A stretch of DNA of 64,000 nucleotides from Streptomyces reniochalinae (GTDB lineage: Bacteria; Actinomycetota; Actinomycetes; Streptomycetales; Streptomycetaceae): the NCBI RefSeq assembly GCF_003323735.1, contig NZ_QOIM01000038.1:372001-436000 (forward strand). Reading direction: 5' to 3'. The notes beneath the pieces are model-generated. The model was not told the origin of the DNA and did no database searches. It saw nothing but the letters and a program-made list of their open reading frames with translations. Both the position numbers and the translations under genes were made by a program. Positions within the stretch are counted from its first letter, which is position 1; the number at the start of each line of letters is the position of its first letter. Below, in pieces: positions 1 to 7,172 of the stretch.

Positions 1-576
1 CTCCCGCCACGGGTCGCCGATGTTGTGGTAGCCGCGCTCCTCCCAGAAGCCGCGGCGGTCCGCCGTCATGTACTCGATGCCGCGGACCCACTTGGGCCCC
101 TTCCACGCGTACAGGTGAGGAACGACCAGCCGTACGGGGAAGCCGTGCTCGGCGGTCAGCAGTTCGCCGGCCCTGTGCGTGGCGAAGAGCGCCTGGTCGG
201 ACGCGAAGTCGGACAGCCGCAGGTTGGAGCTGAAGCCGTACTCGGCCCACACCATCACATGGGTGACGTCGGGCGCGGGAGGAGCCAGGTCGAGGACGGT
301 CCGGGCGCGGACCCCGCCCCACTCGGCGCCGAGCATGCTGAACTTCGCGACACAGTGCAGGTCGGCGACGACCGTCTCGTACGGCAGCGAGGTGAACTGC
401 TCGTGGTCCCAGCAGTACTTGTCGCTGTCAGCGGTGGCCCCGAAGACCCGGAACTCCCAGCGTTCGGGCTTGAACTTCGGTACGGGCCCGTAGTGGGTGA
501 CGGGCCACCCGCGCTGGAGCCGCTGGCCGGGCGGAAGCTCCTGTTGCTCCCCTTCACGGCTTGCCGGCTGACCCAT
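1..576 (-). CDS. Sulfite oxidase-like molybdopterin-dependent oxidoreductase (3' end outside window)
   Basis: Reading from an ATG at 576 toward the window edge gives 192 residues with no stop, so the C-terminus is missing. The protein has the fold signature of the sulfite oxidase / YedY-type molybdopterin domain: an early RWEFRVFG strand, then DLHCVAKFS, whose Cys is the expected molybdenum ligand. After these come SNLRLSDF and FPVRLVVPHLYAWKGPKWV, the cofactor-binding part typical of the family. No signal peptide is visible, so it looks cytoplasmic, as in many actinobacterial copies. Its substrate cannot be told from sequence. The ATG was chosen because homology begins within about 30 residues of it. 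Confidence 0.85.
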   Translation of the reverse strand, partial: MGQPASREGEQQELPPGQRLQRGWPVTHYGPVPKFKPERWEFRVFGATADSDKYCWDHEQFTSLPYETVVADLHCVAKFSMLGAEWGGVRARTVLDLAPPAPDVTHVMVWAEYGFSSNLRLSDFASDQALFATHRAGELLTAEHGFPVRLVVPHLYAWKGPKWVRGIEYMTADRRGFWEERGYHNIGDPWRE

Positions 577-671
577 GTCTCCATGGTGACAGACCCGAAG
601 CCGTGGTCTCGACCACCCCGAGGCGGCGCGCGACCTGCGTCGGCCCGCCTTCGGGGCAGGGGGCGGGCAAA

Positions 672-690
672 TACGGTAAGCCTGCACTTA
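672..690. promoter_or_regulatory. Candidate iron box (DmdR/IdeR operator) upstream of bfr
   Basis: TACGGTAAGCCTGCACTTA agrees with the IdeR/DmdR consensus TWAGGTWAGSCTWACCTWA at 15 of 19 positions by hand count. It lies about 100 bp upstream of the bacterioferritin start. In actinobacteria such sites control iron-storage genes. Confidence 0.5.
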
Positions 691-788
691 CTGGATCGAT
701 CCGGTGAGCGGTGACAGGATGCGCGATTGCGCGCCGCGTGCGCGACCGGCCCGCTTCACGCGTCACTCCCAGGAAGGAGCCCGCCACC

Positions 789-1277
789 ATGCAGGGCGAC
801 CCCGAGGTCATCGAGTTCCTGAACGAGCAGCTGACCGCCGAGCTGACGGCGATCAACCAGTACTTCCTGCACGCCAAGATGCAGGAGCACAACGGCTGGA
901 CGAAGCTGGCGGAGTACACCCGCTCCGAGTCCTTCGACGAGATGCGGCACGCGGAGCGGCTGACCGACCGCATCCTCTTCCTGGAGGGCCTGCCGAACTA
1001 CCAGCGCCTCTTCCACGTGCGGGTGGGCCAGACGGTCACCGAGATGTTCAGGGCCGACCGGCAGATCGAGGCGGAGGCGATCGACAGGCTGCGGCGCGGC
1101 GTCGAGGTGATGCGCGCCAAGGGAGACATCACCTCGGCCAACATCTTCGAGGACATCCTCGCGGACGAGGAGCACCACGTCGACTACCTCGACACGCAGC
1201 TGGAGCTGGTCGAGAAGCTCGGCGAGCCCCTCTACATCGCCCAGCAGATCGAGCAGAAGGCCCCGGACGAGACCTGA
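789..1277 (+). CDS. bfr: Bacterioferritin
   Basis: This 162-residue, four-helix ferritin-like protein oxidises Fe(II) and stores it as a 24-mer shell in the cytoplasm. The ferroxidase ligands are visible: Glu in QLTAELTAINQYF, Glu and His in FDEMRHAERL, and Glu and His in EDILADEEHHVDYL. The Met of FDEMRH is at the position of the heme-binding Met of true bacterioferritins, so heme binding is expected. The ATG at 789 follows a good AGGAAGGA ribosome-binding site; longer in-frame versions add a basic stretch not seen in the family. It is convergent with the bacterioferritin-associated ferredoxin gene, and a candidate iron box lies upstream. Confidence 0.96.
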   Translation: MQGDPEVIEFLNEQLTAELTAINQYFLHAKMQEHNGWTKLAEYTRSESFDEMRHAERLTDRILFLEGLPNYQRLFHVRVGQTVTEMFRADRQIEAEAIDRLRRGVEVMRAKGDITSANIFEDILADEEHHVDYLDTQLELVEKLGEPLYIAQQIEQKAPDET

Positions 1278-1325
1278 GCCGACGGGCGGCGGCGAGGCGG
1301 AGGCGTAGGGGCCGTATCGGCCGGG

Positions 1326-1637
1326 TCAGGCCGCCGTTCGCAGCGGCTGTGCGGGGGCCGGCTCGGCGGGGAATCCGGCGGGTTCCTGCTCGCTTTGGCG
1401 GGGCGCGGCCTGCGGCGCCGTGGAGACCTGTGCCGTCAGGACGGGCTCGCCGCGCTCCAGCGCGGCCCTGCGGGGGCAGGCCCCGCGGCCGAGGATGCCC
1501 TGGATCCGGCGGACGCAGGAGCCGCAGTCCGTGCCGGCCTTGCTCTCGGAAGCGATCTGGCGCGGGGTGCAGGCGCCGGCCGCCGCGTGCTCACGCACCT
1601 GCTCCTCGGTGATGCCGAAGCACGAGCAGACGTACAC
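1326..1637 (-). CDS. bfd: Bacterioferritin-associated ferredoxin, [2Fe-2S]
   Basis: The GTG start at 1637 sits behind a strong GGAGGTGA site. The first about 60 residues form the Bfd/Fer2_BFD domain with the four cluster cysteines arranged as VCSCFGI near the N-terminus and TDCGSCVRRI around residue 40. Bfd docks on bacterioferritin and passes electrons to reduce and release stored iron. At 103 residues it is longer than the usual 60-75; the extra C-terminal 40 residues are Pro/Ala/Glu-rich and probably disordered. It lies tail-to-tail with bfr, and the matching iron box just upstream suggests induction under iron starvation. Confidence 0.93.
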   Translation of the reverse strand: MYVCSCFGITEEQVREHAAAGACTPRQIASESKAGTDCGSCVRRIQGILGRGACPRRAALERGEPVLTAQVSTAPQAAPRQSEQEPAGFPAEPAPAQPLRTAA

Positions 1638-1672
1638 GCGGTCACCTCCGCTTCCGGTCAGGTCAAGCTTGC

Positions 1673-1691
1673 TGAGGTAAACCTAACCTTA
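1673..1691 (-). promoter_or_regulatory. Candidate iron box (DmdR/IdeR operator) of bfd
   Basis: TGAGGTAAACCTAACCTTA agrees with the IdeR/DmdR consensus TWAGGTWAGSCTWACCTWA at 17 of 19 positions. It lies about 36 bp upstream of the bfd GTG, where it would cover the promoter. Confidence 0.72.
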
Positions 1692-1720
1692 CCCATCGAA
1701 CGGTGTCCACACACGCGCCT

Positions 1721-1753
1721 GGGGCCCGCGTCACACGCGATGACGCGGGCCCC
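1721..1753. terminator. Hairpin terminator downstream of the DAHP synthase gene
   Basis: A perfect 13-bp inverted repeat, GGGGCCCGCGTCA / TGACGCGGGCCCC with a 7-nt loop, begins 30 nt beyond the stop of the DAHP synthase gene. It lacks a clear U-tract, as is common in Streptomyces. It separates that gene from the bfd promoter. Confidence 0.6.
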
Positions 1754-1782
1754 GGGCACGTTCCGGCACGCTCAGCGGCCGC

Positions 1783-3132
1783 TCACTGGTCGCGGTACAT
1801 CTCCGCCACCAGGAACGCCAGGTCGAGCGACTGGCTGCGGTTCAGCCTGGGGTCGCAGGCCGTCTCGTAGCGCTGGTGGAGGTCGTCGACGAAGATCTCG
1901 TCGCCGCCGCCCACGCACTCGGTGACGTCGTCACCGGTCAGCTCCATGTGGATGCCGCCGGGGTGGGTGCCCAGGCCCTTGTGGACCTCGAAGAAGCCCT
2001 TGACCTCGTCCAGCACGTCGTCGAAGCGGCGGGTCTTGTGGCCGCTGGCCGCCTCGAAGGTGTTGCCGTGCATCGGGTCGCAGACCCAGGCGACCCGGGC
2101 ACCCGAGGCGGTGACCTTCTCCACCAGCTCGGGCAGCCGGTCCCGGATCTTGTCGGCCCCCATCCGGGTGATGAAGGTCAGCCGGCCCGGCTCGCGGTCC
2201 GGGTCGAGCCGCTCGATGAGCGCGAGCGCCTCCTCCGACGTGGTCGTCGGGCCCAGCTTCACGCCGATCGGGTTGCGCACCCGGGAGGCGAACTCGACGT
2301 GCGCGCCGTCCAGCTGCCGGGTGCGCTCGCCGATCCAGACCATGTGCCCCGAGGTGTCGTACAGGTCGCCGCTGCGCGAGTCGACACGGGTGAGCGCCGA
2401 CTCGTAGTCGAGCAGCAGCGCCTCGTGCGAGGAGAAGAACTCGACGGTGCGCAGCTCCTCCGGGTCGGTGCCGCAGGCCCGCATGAACTTCAGCGCCTGG
2501 TCGATCTCCCGCGCCAGCGCCTCGTAGCGCTGGCCCGAGGGGGAGGTCTTGACGAAGTCCTGGTTCCAGGCGTGCACCTGGCGCAGGTCGGCGTAGCCGC
2601 CGGTGGTGAAGGCCCGCACCAGGTTCAGCGTCGCGGAGGAGGCGTGGTACATCCGCTTGAGCCGCTCCGGGTCGGGCCTGCGGGCCTCCTCGGTGAACTC
2701 GAAGCCGTTGACCGAGTCGCCGCGGTAGGTGGGCAGCGTGACCCCGTCGCGGGTCTCGGTCGGCTTGGAGCGGGGCTTGCTGTACTGGCCCGCGATCCGT
2801 CCAACCTTCACCACGGGCACGGCGCCGGCGTAGGTGAGGACGGCTCCCATCTGGAGGAGCGTCTTGAGCTTGTTGCGGATGTGCTCGGCGCTGACCTGGT
2901 CGAACGCCTCGGCGCAGTCGCCACCCTGGAGCAGGAACGCCTCACCGCGCGCGACCGCACCCAGCCGCTCCCGCAGCTGGTCGCACTCGCCGGCGAAGAC
3001 GAGCGGCGGATAGGACTCGAGCTCGGCGAGGACGTCGCGCAGAGCCTGGTGGTCCGGCCAGTCGGGCTGCTGTGCTGCGGGCAGGTCTCGCCAGGTGCGG
3101 GCACCGGCGTCGGGGTTGGCGTTCACAGTCAC
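1783..3132 (-). CDS. aroG: 3-deoxy-D-arabino-heptulosonate 7-phosphate (DAHP) synthase, class II
   Basis: This enzyme condenses phosphoenolpyruvate and erythrose 4-phosphate in the first step of the shikimate pathway. It is of class II (plant/actinobacterial AroG type): LLQGGDCAEAF with the metal-binding Cys, RIAGQYSKPRS, VKLGPTTT, WVCDPMHGNT and GGIHMELTGDDVTEC are all present in order. The GTG at 3132 gives 449 residues, the family's normal length. It is supported by a TAATCT -10 box ending 7 nt before it, which implies a leaderless mRNA; the longer reading frame adds 22 unconserved residues. It lies head-to-head with the trp leader and anthranilate synthase, so two control points of aromatic biosynthesis share one intergenic region. 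Confidence 0.95.
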   Translation of the reverse strand: MTVNANPDAGARTWRDLPAAQQPDWPDHQALRDVLAELESYPPLVFAGECDQLRERLGAVARGEAFLLQGGDCAEAFDQVSAEHIRNKLKTLLQMGAVLTYAGAVPVVKVGRIAGQYSKPRSKPTETRDGVTLPTYRGDSVNGFEFTEEARRPDPERLKRMYHASSATLNLVRAFTTGGYADLRQVHAWNQDFVKTSPSGQRYEALAREIDQALKFMRACGTDPEELRTVEFFSSHEALLLDYESALTRVDSRSGDLYDTSGHMVWIGERTRQLDGAHVEFASRVRNPIGVKLGPTTTSEEALALIERLDPDREPGRLTFITRMGADKIRDRLPELVEKVTASGARVAWVCDPMHGNTFEAASGHKTRRFDDVLDEVKGFFEVHKGLGTHPGGIHMELTGDDVTECVGGGDEIFVDDLHQRYETACDPRLNRSQSLDLAFLVAEMYRDQ

Positions 3133-3139
3133 GGACCCA

Positions 3140-3145
3140 AGATTA
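3140..3145 (-). promoter_or_regulatory. -10 box of the DAHP synthase gene (leaderless start)
   Basis: TAATCT on the minus strand is followed by exactly 7 nt and then the GTG at 3132, with no ribosome-binding site between. A CGGACA motif 15 nt further up could be the -35. Confidence 0.5.
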
Positions 3146-3377
3146 CGGGGTTCCGCGAGCTGTCCGTCCCGCTGCCCGCCATACGAGACCGGGATCATGG
3201 CAGGTGGATCCCGGCGCCGGGGCCCGGCGGCAGGCCGGCGCGGGAGAGGACGCCGAGCGCGCGGTGGCGCCGCGCACGGTCAAGCACATGGACCGGGTGC
3301 CGGACGCGCGAGAGGGTTCGTCGTCGGGGCCGTGCCGGTGGACTTCGGGGGATGGCCGGCCGGGGTCCGCGGTGGGC

Positions 3378-3383
3378 TAGGGT
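3378..3383 (+). promoter_or_regulatory. -10 box of the trp leader transcript
   Basis: TAGGGT is followed by 7 nt and the ATG of the leader peptide at 3391. There is no Shine-Dalgarno sequence, so the leader mRNA is probably leaderless. No convincing -35 was seen. Confidence 0.5.
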
Positions 3384-3390
3384 GTCCCTC

Positions 3391-3465
3391 ATGCACGCGC
3401 ACTCGACCATGAACTGGTGGTGGCCCGCCCGCACGGCGGCCCGCCAGGACGCGCGTATCCACTGA
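3391..3465 (+). CDS. trpL: trp operon leader peptide (attenuator peptide)
   Basis: A 24-codon ORF encodes MHAHSTMNWWWPARTAARQD and four more residues, with three consecutive Trp codons at 3415-3423. It ends 25 nt before a perfect hairpin followed by five T residues, which lies just ahead of the anthranilate synthase gene. This is the layout of ribosome-mediated attenuation: stalling at the Trp codons when charged tRNA-Trp is scarce favours an antiterminator. Trp-rich leaders of this kind are known at Streptomyces trpE. It starts directly downstream of a -10 box and has no ribosome-binding site. Confidence 0.88.
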   Translation: MHAHSTMNWWWPARTAARQDARIH

Positions 3466-3490
3466 GCGACTCGCTACTCAGTACCGCGAC

Positions 3491-3515
3491 AGGCCGCCCG
3501 AGGGGCGGCCTTTTT
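3491..3515 (+). terminator. trp attenuator terminator
   Basis: A perfect 9-bp stem AGGCCGCCC / GGGCGGCCT with a 3-nt loop is followed by a T-run. It lies between the leader peptide stop (3465) and the anthranilate synthase ATG (3561). Confidence 0.85.
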
Positions 3516-3560
3516 CCGTAGCTGCGGCCGTTCCCTCCCTCACCACGAGAAGGAACCGCC

Positions 3561-5579
3561 ATGGACCGCACCGACCCGCCCTCGCCCGCCGCCCTCGTCG
3601 AGCGTCTGACCCGGCCCGACGCACCGCCGTTCGCCCTGCTGCGCCGTCGCACCCCGGGCCGCGAGGCGGACGTCGTCGAGGTGCTGACGGGCACCGTGCG
3701 CGAGGTCGACCGGCTCGCCGACATCCCCGTGAGCGCGGGCGGCGAGGCGGGAGCGCTGGCGCTCGTCCCCTTCCGGCAGATCCGCGAACGCGGTTTCGAC
3801 GTACGGGACGACGGCACACCCCTGTCCGTGCTGCTGCCCGAGGAGCGGTACGCGCTGCCGTACGAGGAGGTGCTCGCCGCGCTGCCCAGCCACCACGTGA
3901 CGGTCGAGCCCGGCGCGTTCGACGTGGACGACGACGCCTACGAGCAGATCGTGCGCCGGGTGGTCGACGAGGAGATCGGCTCGGGCGAAGGCGCCAACTT
4001 CGTCATCAGGCGCGACTACGAGGCCCGCGTTCTTGGCTTCACATGCGCTGACGCGCTCGCGCTCTTCGCCCGGCTGCTGCGGGGCGAACAGGGCGCCTAC
4101 TGGACGTTCGTCGTGCACACGGGCACGGGGGCACCTCCCGCCCGGGCGGAGCGAAGCGGAGTGCGAGGGCGTGGGCGCTTCCTGATCGGTGCGAGCCCCG
4201 AGGTGCACGTGCGGATGCGGGGCGGGACGGTCGTGATGAACCCCATCAGCGGCACCTACCGCTACCCCGCGCAGGGGCCCGACACGGCCGGGCTGCTGGA
4301 GTTCCTGGCCGACCGCAAGGAGAGCGAGGAGCTGTCCATGGTGGTCGACGAGGAGCTGAAGATGATGTGCACCGTCGGTGACGAGGGCGGCGTGGTCGTC
4401 GGCCCGCGGCTGAAGGAGATGGCGCACCTGGCGCACACCGAGTTCGAGCTGCGGGGCCGCAGCACCCTGGACGTCCGCGAGGTGCTGCGCGAGACGATGT
4501 TCGCGGCGACGGTGACCGGCTCCCCCGTCCAGAACGCCTGCCGGGTCATCGAACGGCACGAGAGCACCGGGCGCGGCTACTACGCGGGCGCCCTCGCCCT
4601 GATCGGGCACGACTCGGCCGGCGCCCAGACGCTGGACTCCCCCATCCTCATCCGCACCGTCGACATCGACGCGCGCACCGGAGCGCTGCGCGTCCCCGTC
4701 GGCGCCACCCTCGTGCGTGCGTCGCAGCCGGCGGGCGAGGTCGCCGAGACCCACGCCAAGGCGGCCGCCGTCCTGACCGCGCTGGGCCTGCGGCAAGCAC
4801 CGGTGCACGCCGCGCGGCGCCCCCGCGCCCGGCTCGCCGACGACCCCCGCGTGCAGGCGGCCCTGGAGGGCAGGCGCGCGGGGCTGGCCCCGTTCTGGCT
4901 GCGGATGCGAACGGACCGCCCTGGCCACGGCGGCGCGAGCGCGGCGCCCGTCCGGGGGCGCACGTCCGACGTGCTCGTCGTCGACGGCGAGGACACCTTC
5001 ACCTCGATGCTGGCCCACCTGCTGCGCTCCACGGGATCCACCGTGCGGGTGCGCCGCTTCGACGAGCCGGGGCTGCGCGCGGCGGCGCTGGAACACACGG
5101 GGCCCGTGGTGCTGGGCCCGGGGCCCGGCGACCCGCGTGACGCGGCGGATGCGAAGATGCGGCTGCTGCGCGGACTGGCCGCCGACCTCGTCGCCGGCGC
5201 GCGCCAGCCACTGCTCGGCGTCTGCCTGGGACACGAACTGCTCGCCGCCGAACTCGGCCTCGACCTCGTCCGCAAACAACGCCCCCACCAGGGCGCCCAG
5301 GAGACGATCGACCTGTTCGGACAACCCGAGACCGTCGGCTTCTACAACTCCTACACCGCCCGCTGCGACGACGAGACCGCCACGGAACTCGCCCTGCACG
5401 GCATCGAGCTGAGCCGCGACCCGGCGAGCGGCGAGATCCACGCCCTGCGCGGGCCCGGATTCGCCGGGGTCCAGTTCCACCCCGAGTCGGTGCTCACGCT
5501 GGACGGCGTCACGGTGGTCGCCCGACTGCTGGCAGCGGTGAGCGAGGGGGCGGGGAAGAAGGTACGTCCCGGCGGATGA
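3561..5579 (+). CDS. trpEG: Anthranilate synthase, fused TrpE-TrpG
   Basis: This single 672-residue protein makes anthranilate from chorismate and glutamine, the first committed step to tryptophan. The N-terminal chorismate-binding half carries MNPISGTYRYP, EELSMVVDEELKMM, TVTGSPVQNACRVIE and GRGYYAGALALIG. The C-terminal half (from about residue 475) is a class I glutamine amidotransferase with LLGVCLGHELLAAELG (nucleophile Cys) and GVQFHPESV (catalytic His). Transcription is governed by the attenuator directly upstream. Around residues 189-208 there is an extra segment, GTGAPPARAERSGVRGRGRF, between WTFVVHT and LIGASPEVHV. It is encoded by a palindromic repeat element and is absent from the family pattern I know. 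The ATG at 3561 follows AGAAGGA. Confidence 0.95.
   Translation: MDRTDPPSPAALVERLTRPDAPPFALLRRRTPGREADVVEVLTGTVREVDRLADIPVSAGGEAGALALVPFRQIRERGFDVRDDGTPLSVLLPEERYALPYEEVLAALPSHHVTVEPGAFDVDDDAYEQIVRRVVDEEIGSGEGANFVIRRDYEARVLGFTCADALALFARLLRGEQGAYWTFVVHTGTGAPPARAERSGVRGRGRFLIGASPEVHVRMRGGTVVMNPISGTYRYPAQGPDTAGLLEFLADRKESEELSMVVDEELKMMCTVGDEGGVVVGPRLKEMAHLAHTEFELRGRSTLDVREVLRETMFAATVTGSPVQNACRVIERHESTGRGYYAGALALIGHDSAGAQTLDSPILIRTVDIDARTGALRVPVGATLVRASQPAGEVAETHAKAAAVLTALGLRQAPVHAARRPRARLADDPRVQAALEGRRAGLAPFWLRMRTDRPGHGGASAAPVRGRTSDVLVVDGEDTFTSMLAHLLRSTGSTVRVRRFDEPGLRAAALEHTGPVVLGPGPGDPRDAADAKMRLLRGLAADLVAGARQPLLGVCLGHELLAAELGLDLVRKQRPHQGAQETIDLFGQPETVGFYNSYTARCDDETATELALHGIELSRDPASGEIHALRGPGFAGVQFHPESVLTLDGVTVVARLLAAVSEGAGKKVRPGG
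4127..4176. repeat. Short palindromic (REP-like) element inserted in frame in trpEG
   Basis: The segment begins GGGGGCACCTCCCGCCCGGG and continues with GGAGCGAAGCGGAGTGCGAGG. This is the layout of a dispersed Streptomyces intergenic repeat, but here it lies inside a coding sequence without breaking the frame. Related copies in this window lie at 34652, 45167 and 50164. Confidence 0.6.
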
Positions 5580-5704
5580 GGGACGGCGCGACGGGGAGCG
5601 GTGACGGGGCAGCCGGGGCGCGGCAGGTCGCGGGCGGCGCGACCGGGCGCCCCGCAGGTCGCGGACGGACAAGCGGGGCCGGGCGCGCCACGGGCCGTGA
5701 GGCG

Positions 5705-6982
5705 TCAGCCCAGCACGTGCAGGGAGCCCCACAGGGCCAGGACCGACAGCGCCAGCGCCGGCGGCACCGTGAGCAGCCCGAGCCGGGTGAACTCGCGCAA
5801 CCCCACCCGGTGCGCGTGCTGGTGCAGCGTCTGCCGCCACAACAGGGTGGCCAGCGACCCCGCGTACGTCAGGTTCGGGCCGATGTTGACGCCGAGCAGC
5901 ACGGCCAGCACAGGTCCCGCGCCGCCCGGCGCGGTCAGCGGCAGCAGCACCAGCACGGCCGGAAGGTTGTTGATGAGGTTCGCCAGCACGGCCGCCAGCC
6001 CCGCCACGGCCGCCAGTTCGAGCAGCCCGGAGCCGTCCGGCACCAGGCGGCCGAGCCAGTCGGCGAGCCCGTTGTCGACCACCGCGCGCACCACCACGGC
6101 CAGCGCCACCACGAACGCCAGGAACGGCACACCGGCCGCCACCGCCAGACCGCGGGGCGAGGTGTGCCCGCGGTGCAGCGCCCTGGCCCCGAGAACCAGG
6201 GCTCCCGCGGCCGCCGCCCAGGCGGGTTCGGTACCGAGGACCGAGGTGACGACGAACCCCGCCAGCGTGCAGACGACGGTGACGAGCGGGAAGAGCGGAA
6301 CCCGGGGCGTCTCCAGGGAGCCCGGCGCCTCGCGGTCCTCCTCACGGCCCTGGAGGTCAGCGGCGAAGAACCGCCGGAAGACCACGTACTCGACCGCGAC
6401 GGCCACCAGCCACGGCAGCAGCATCAGCCCAGCGAACCGGGTGAACGTCAGCCCCGTCGCGGCCAGTGCCAGCAGATTCGTCAGATTCGAGACCGGCAGC
6501 AGGAGCGACGCGCTGTTCGACAGATGGGTGCAGGCGTAGACGTGCGGTTTGGCGCGCACGCCCAGCCGGGCGGCGGTCGCGAACACGACGGGGGTCAGCA
6601 GCACCACCGTCGTGTCCAGGCTCAGCACCGCCGTGGTGAGGGACGCCGCTGCGAAGACCGCCGCCAGCAGCCGCCCGGGGCGCGCCTCGGCGGGGGCGCG
6701 GGAGGCCCTGCGCGCCATCCACATCCCGCAGGCGTGGAAGAGGCCCTCGTCGGCGCAGAGTTTCGACAGGACGAGGACCGCCGCCAAGAAGGCGATGACC
6801 GGGCCCAGGCGGACGGCCTCCTCCCGCGCGTGACCGAGGGAGACCGCACCCGTCGCGATCACCACCGCGGCGGCGGGGACCGCGACGACGGCCTCGGGCC
6901 ACCGGGGCGGGCGGACGACGGCCCAGACGAGGGTGGCCAGCAAGAGCAGCACGGAGAGGGCTTCGGCCGGCAGTCCGTGCAT
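5705..6982 (-). CDS. ArsB/SLC13-type (ion transporter superfamily) membrane permease
   Basis: This 425-residue integral membrane protein has about 11-12 hydrophobic segments and the two inverted-repeat signatures of the ion transporter superfamily. CTHLSNSASLLLPVSNLTNL falls in the first half, and ANLINNLPAVLVLLPL followed by LLGVNIGPNLTYAGSLATLL in the second. These match the ArsB/NhaD/SLC13 group. The substrate could be arsenite, sodium or a dicarboxylate. No arsR, arsC or other arsenic gene is nearby, so an arsenic role is not supported by context. It is convergent with trpEG, with about 125 bp between the stops. Confidence 0.8.
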   Translation of the reverse strand: MHGLPAEALSVLLLLATLVWAVVRPPRWPEAVVAVPAAAVVIATGAVSLGHAREEAVRLGPVIAFLAAVLVLSKLCADEGLFHACGMWMARRASRAPAEARPGRLLAAVFAAASLTTAVLSLDTTVVLLTPVVFATAARLGVRAKPHVYACTHLSNSASLLLPVSNLTNLLALAATGLTFTRFAGLMLLPWLVAVAVEYVVFRRFFAADLQGREEDREAPGSLETPRVPLFPLVTVVCTLAGFVVTSVLGTEPAWAAAAGALVLGARALHRGHTSPRGLAVAAGVPFLAFVVALAVVVRAVVDNGLADWLGRLVPDGSGLLELAAVAGLAAVLANLINNLPAVLVLLPLTAPGGAGPVLAVLLGVNIGPNLTYAGSLATLLWRQTLHQHAHRVGLREFTRLGLLTVPPALALSVLALWGSLHVLG

Positions 6983-7042
6983 GAGGCCCTGCCCCGCCCT
7001 TCCCGTGCCCGTTTCCGTTCCCGTCCCTGTTCCTGCGGGGGT

Positions 7043-7074
7043 CCCCCTCCTGGGCGGCTCCGCCCGGGAGGGGG
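7043..7074. terminator. GC-rich hairpin between pfkA and the permease gene
   Basis: A 14-bp stem (CCCCCTCCTGGGCG pairing with CGCCCGGGAGGGGG, one G-U) with a 4-nt loop lies about 100 nt downstream of pfkA and 60 nt upstream of the permease start. It could terminate pfkA. Its composition also resembles the dispersed palindromic repeats of this genome. Confidence 0.45.
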
Positions 7075-7172
7075 GGTACGGATCCCCGCTGACCGCGTCA
7101 GGCGGGCTCCTGGCCGCGACGTCCCGCGAAGGGAGGGGCCGCGCCCCGCGGGGAGTAGTGTTCCACGGGCTC

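Noticed and set aside
3133-3390. Small ORF between aroG and the trp leader
   Set aside because: Frames here are Arg/Gly-rich with no ribosome-binding site or familiar motif, and the region is needed for two divergent promoters.
5705-6982. Arsenite efflux operon, from the ArsB-like permease and a distant ArsA-like ATPase
   Set aside because: The two genes are 9 kb apart with housekeeping genes between, there is no arsR or arsC, and the ATPase is coupled to an SRPBCC protein.
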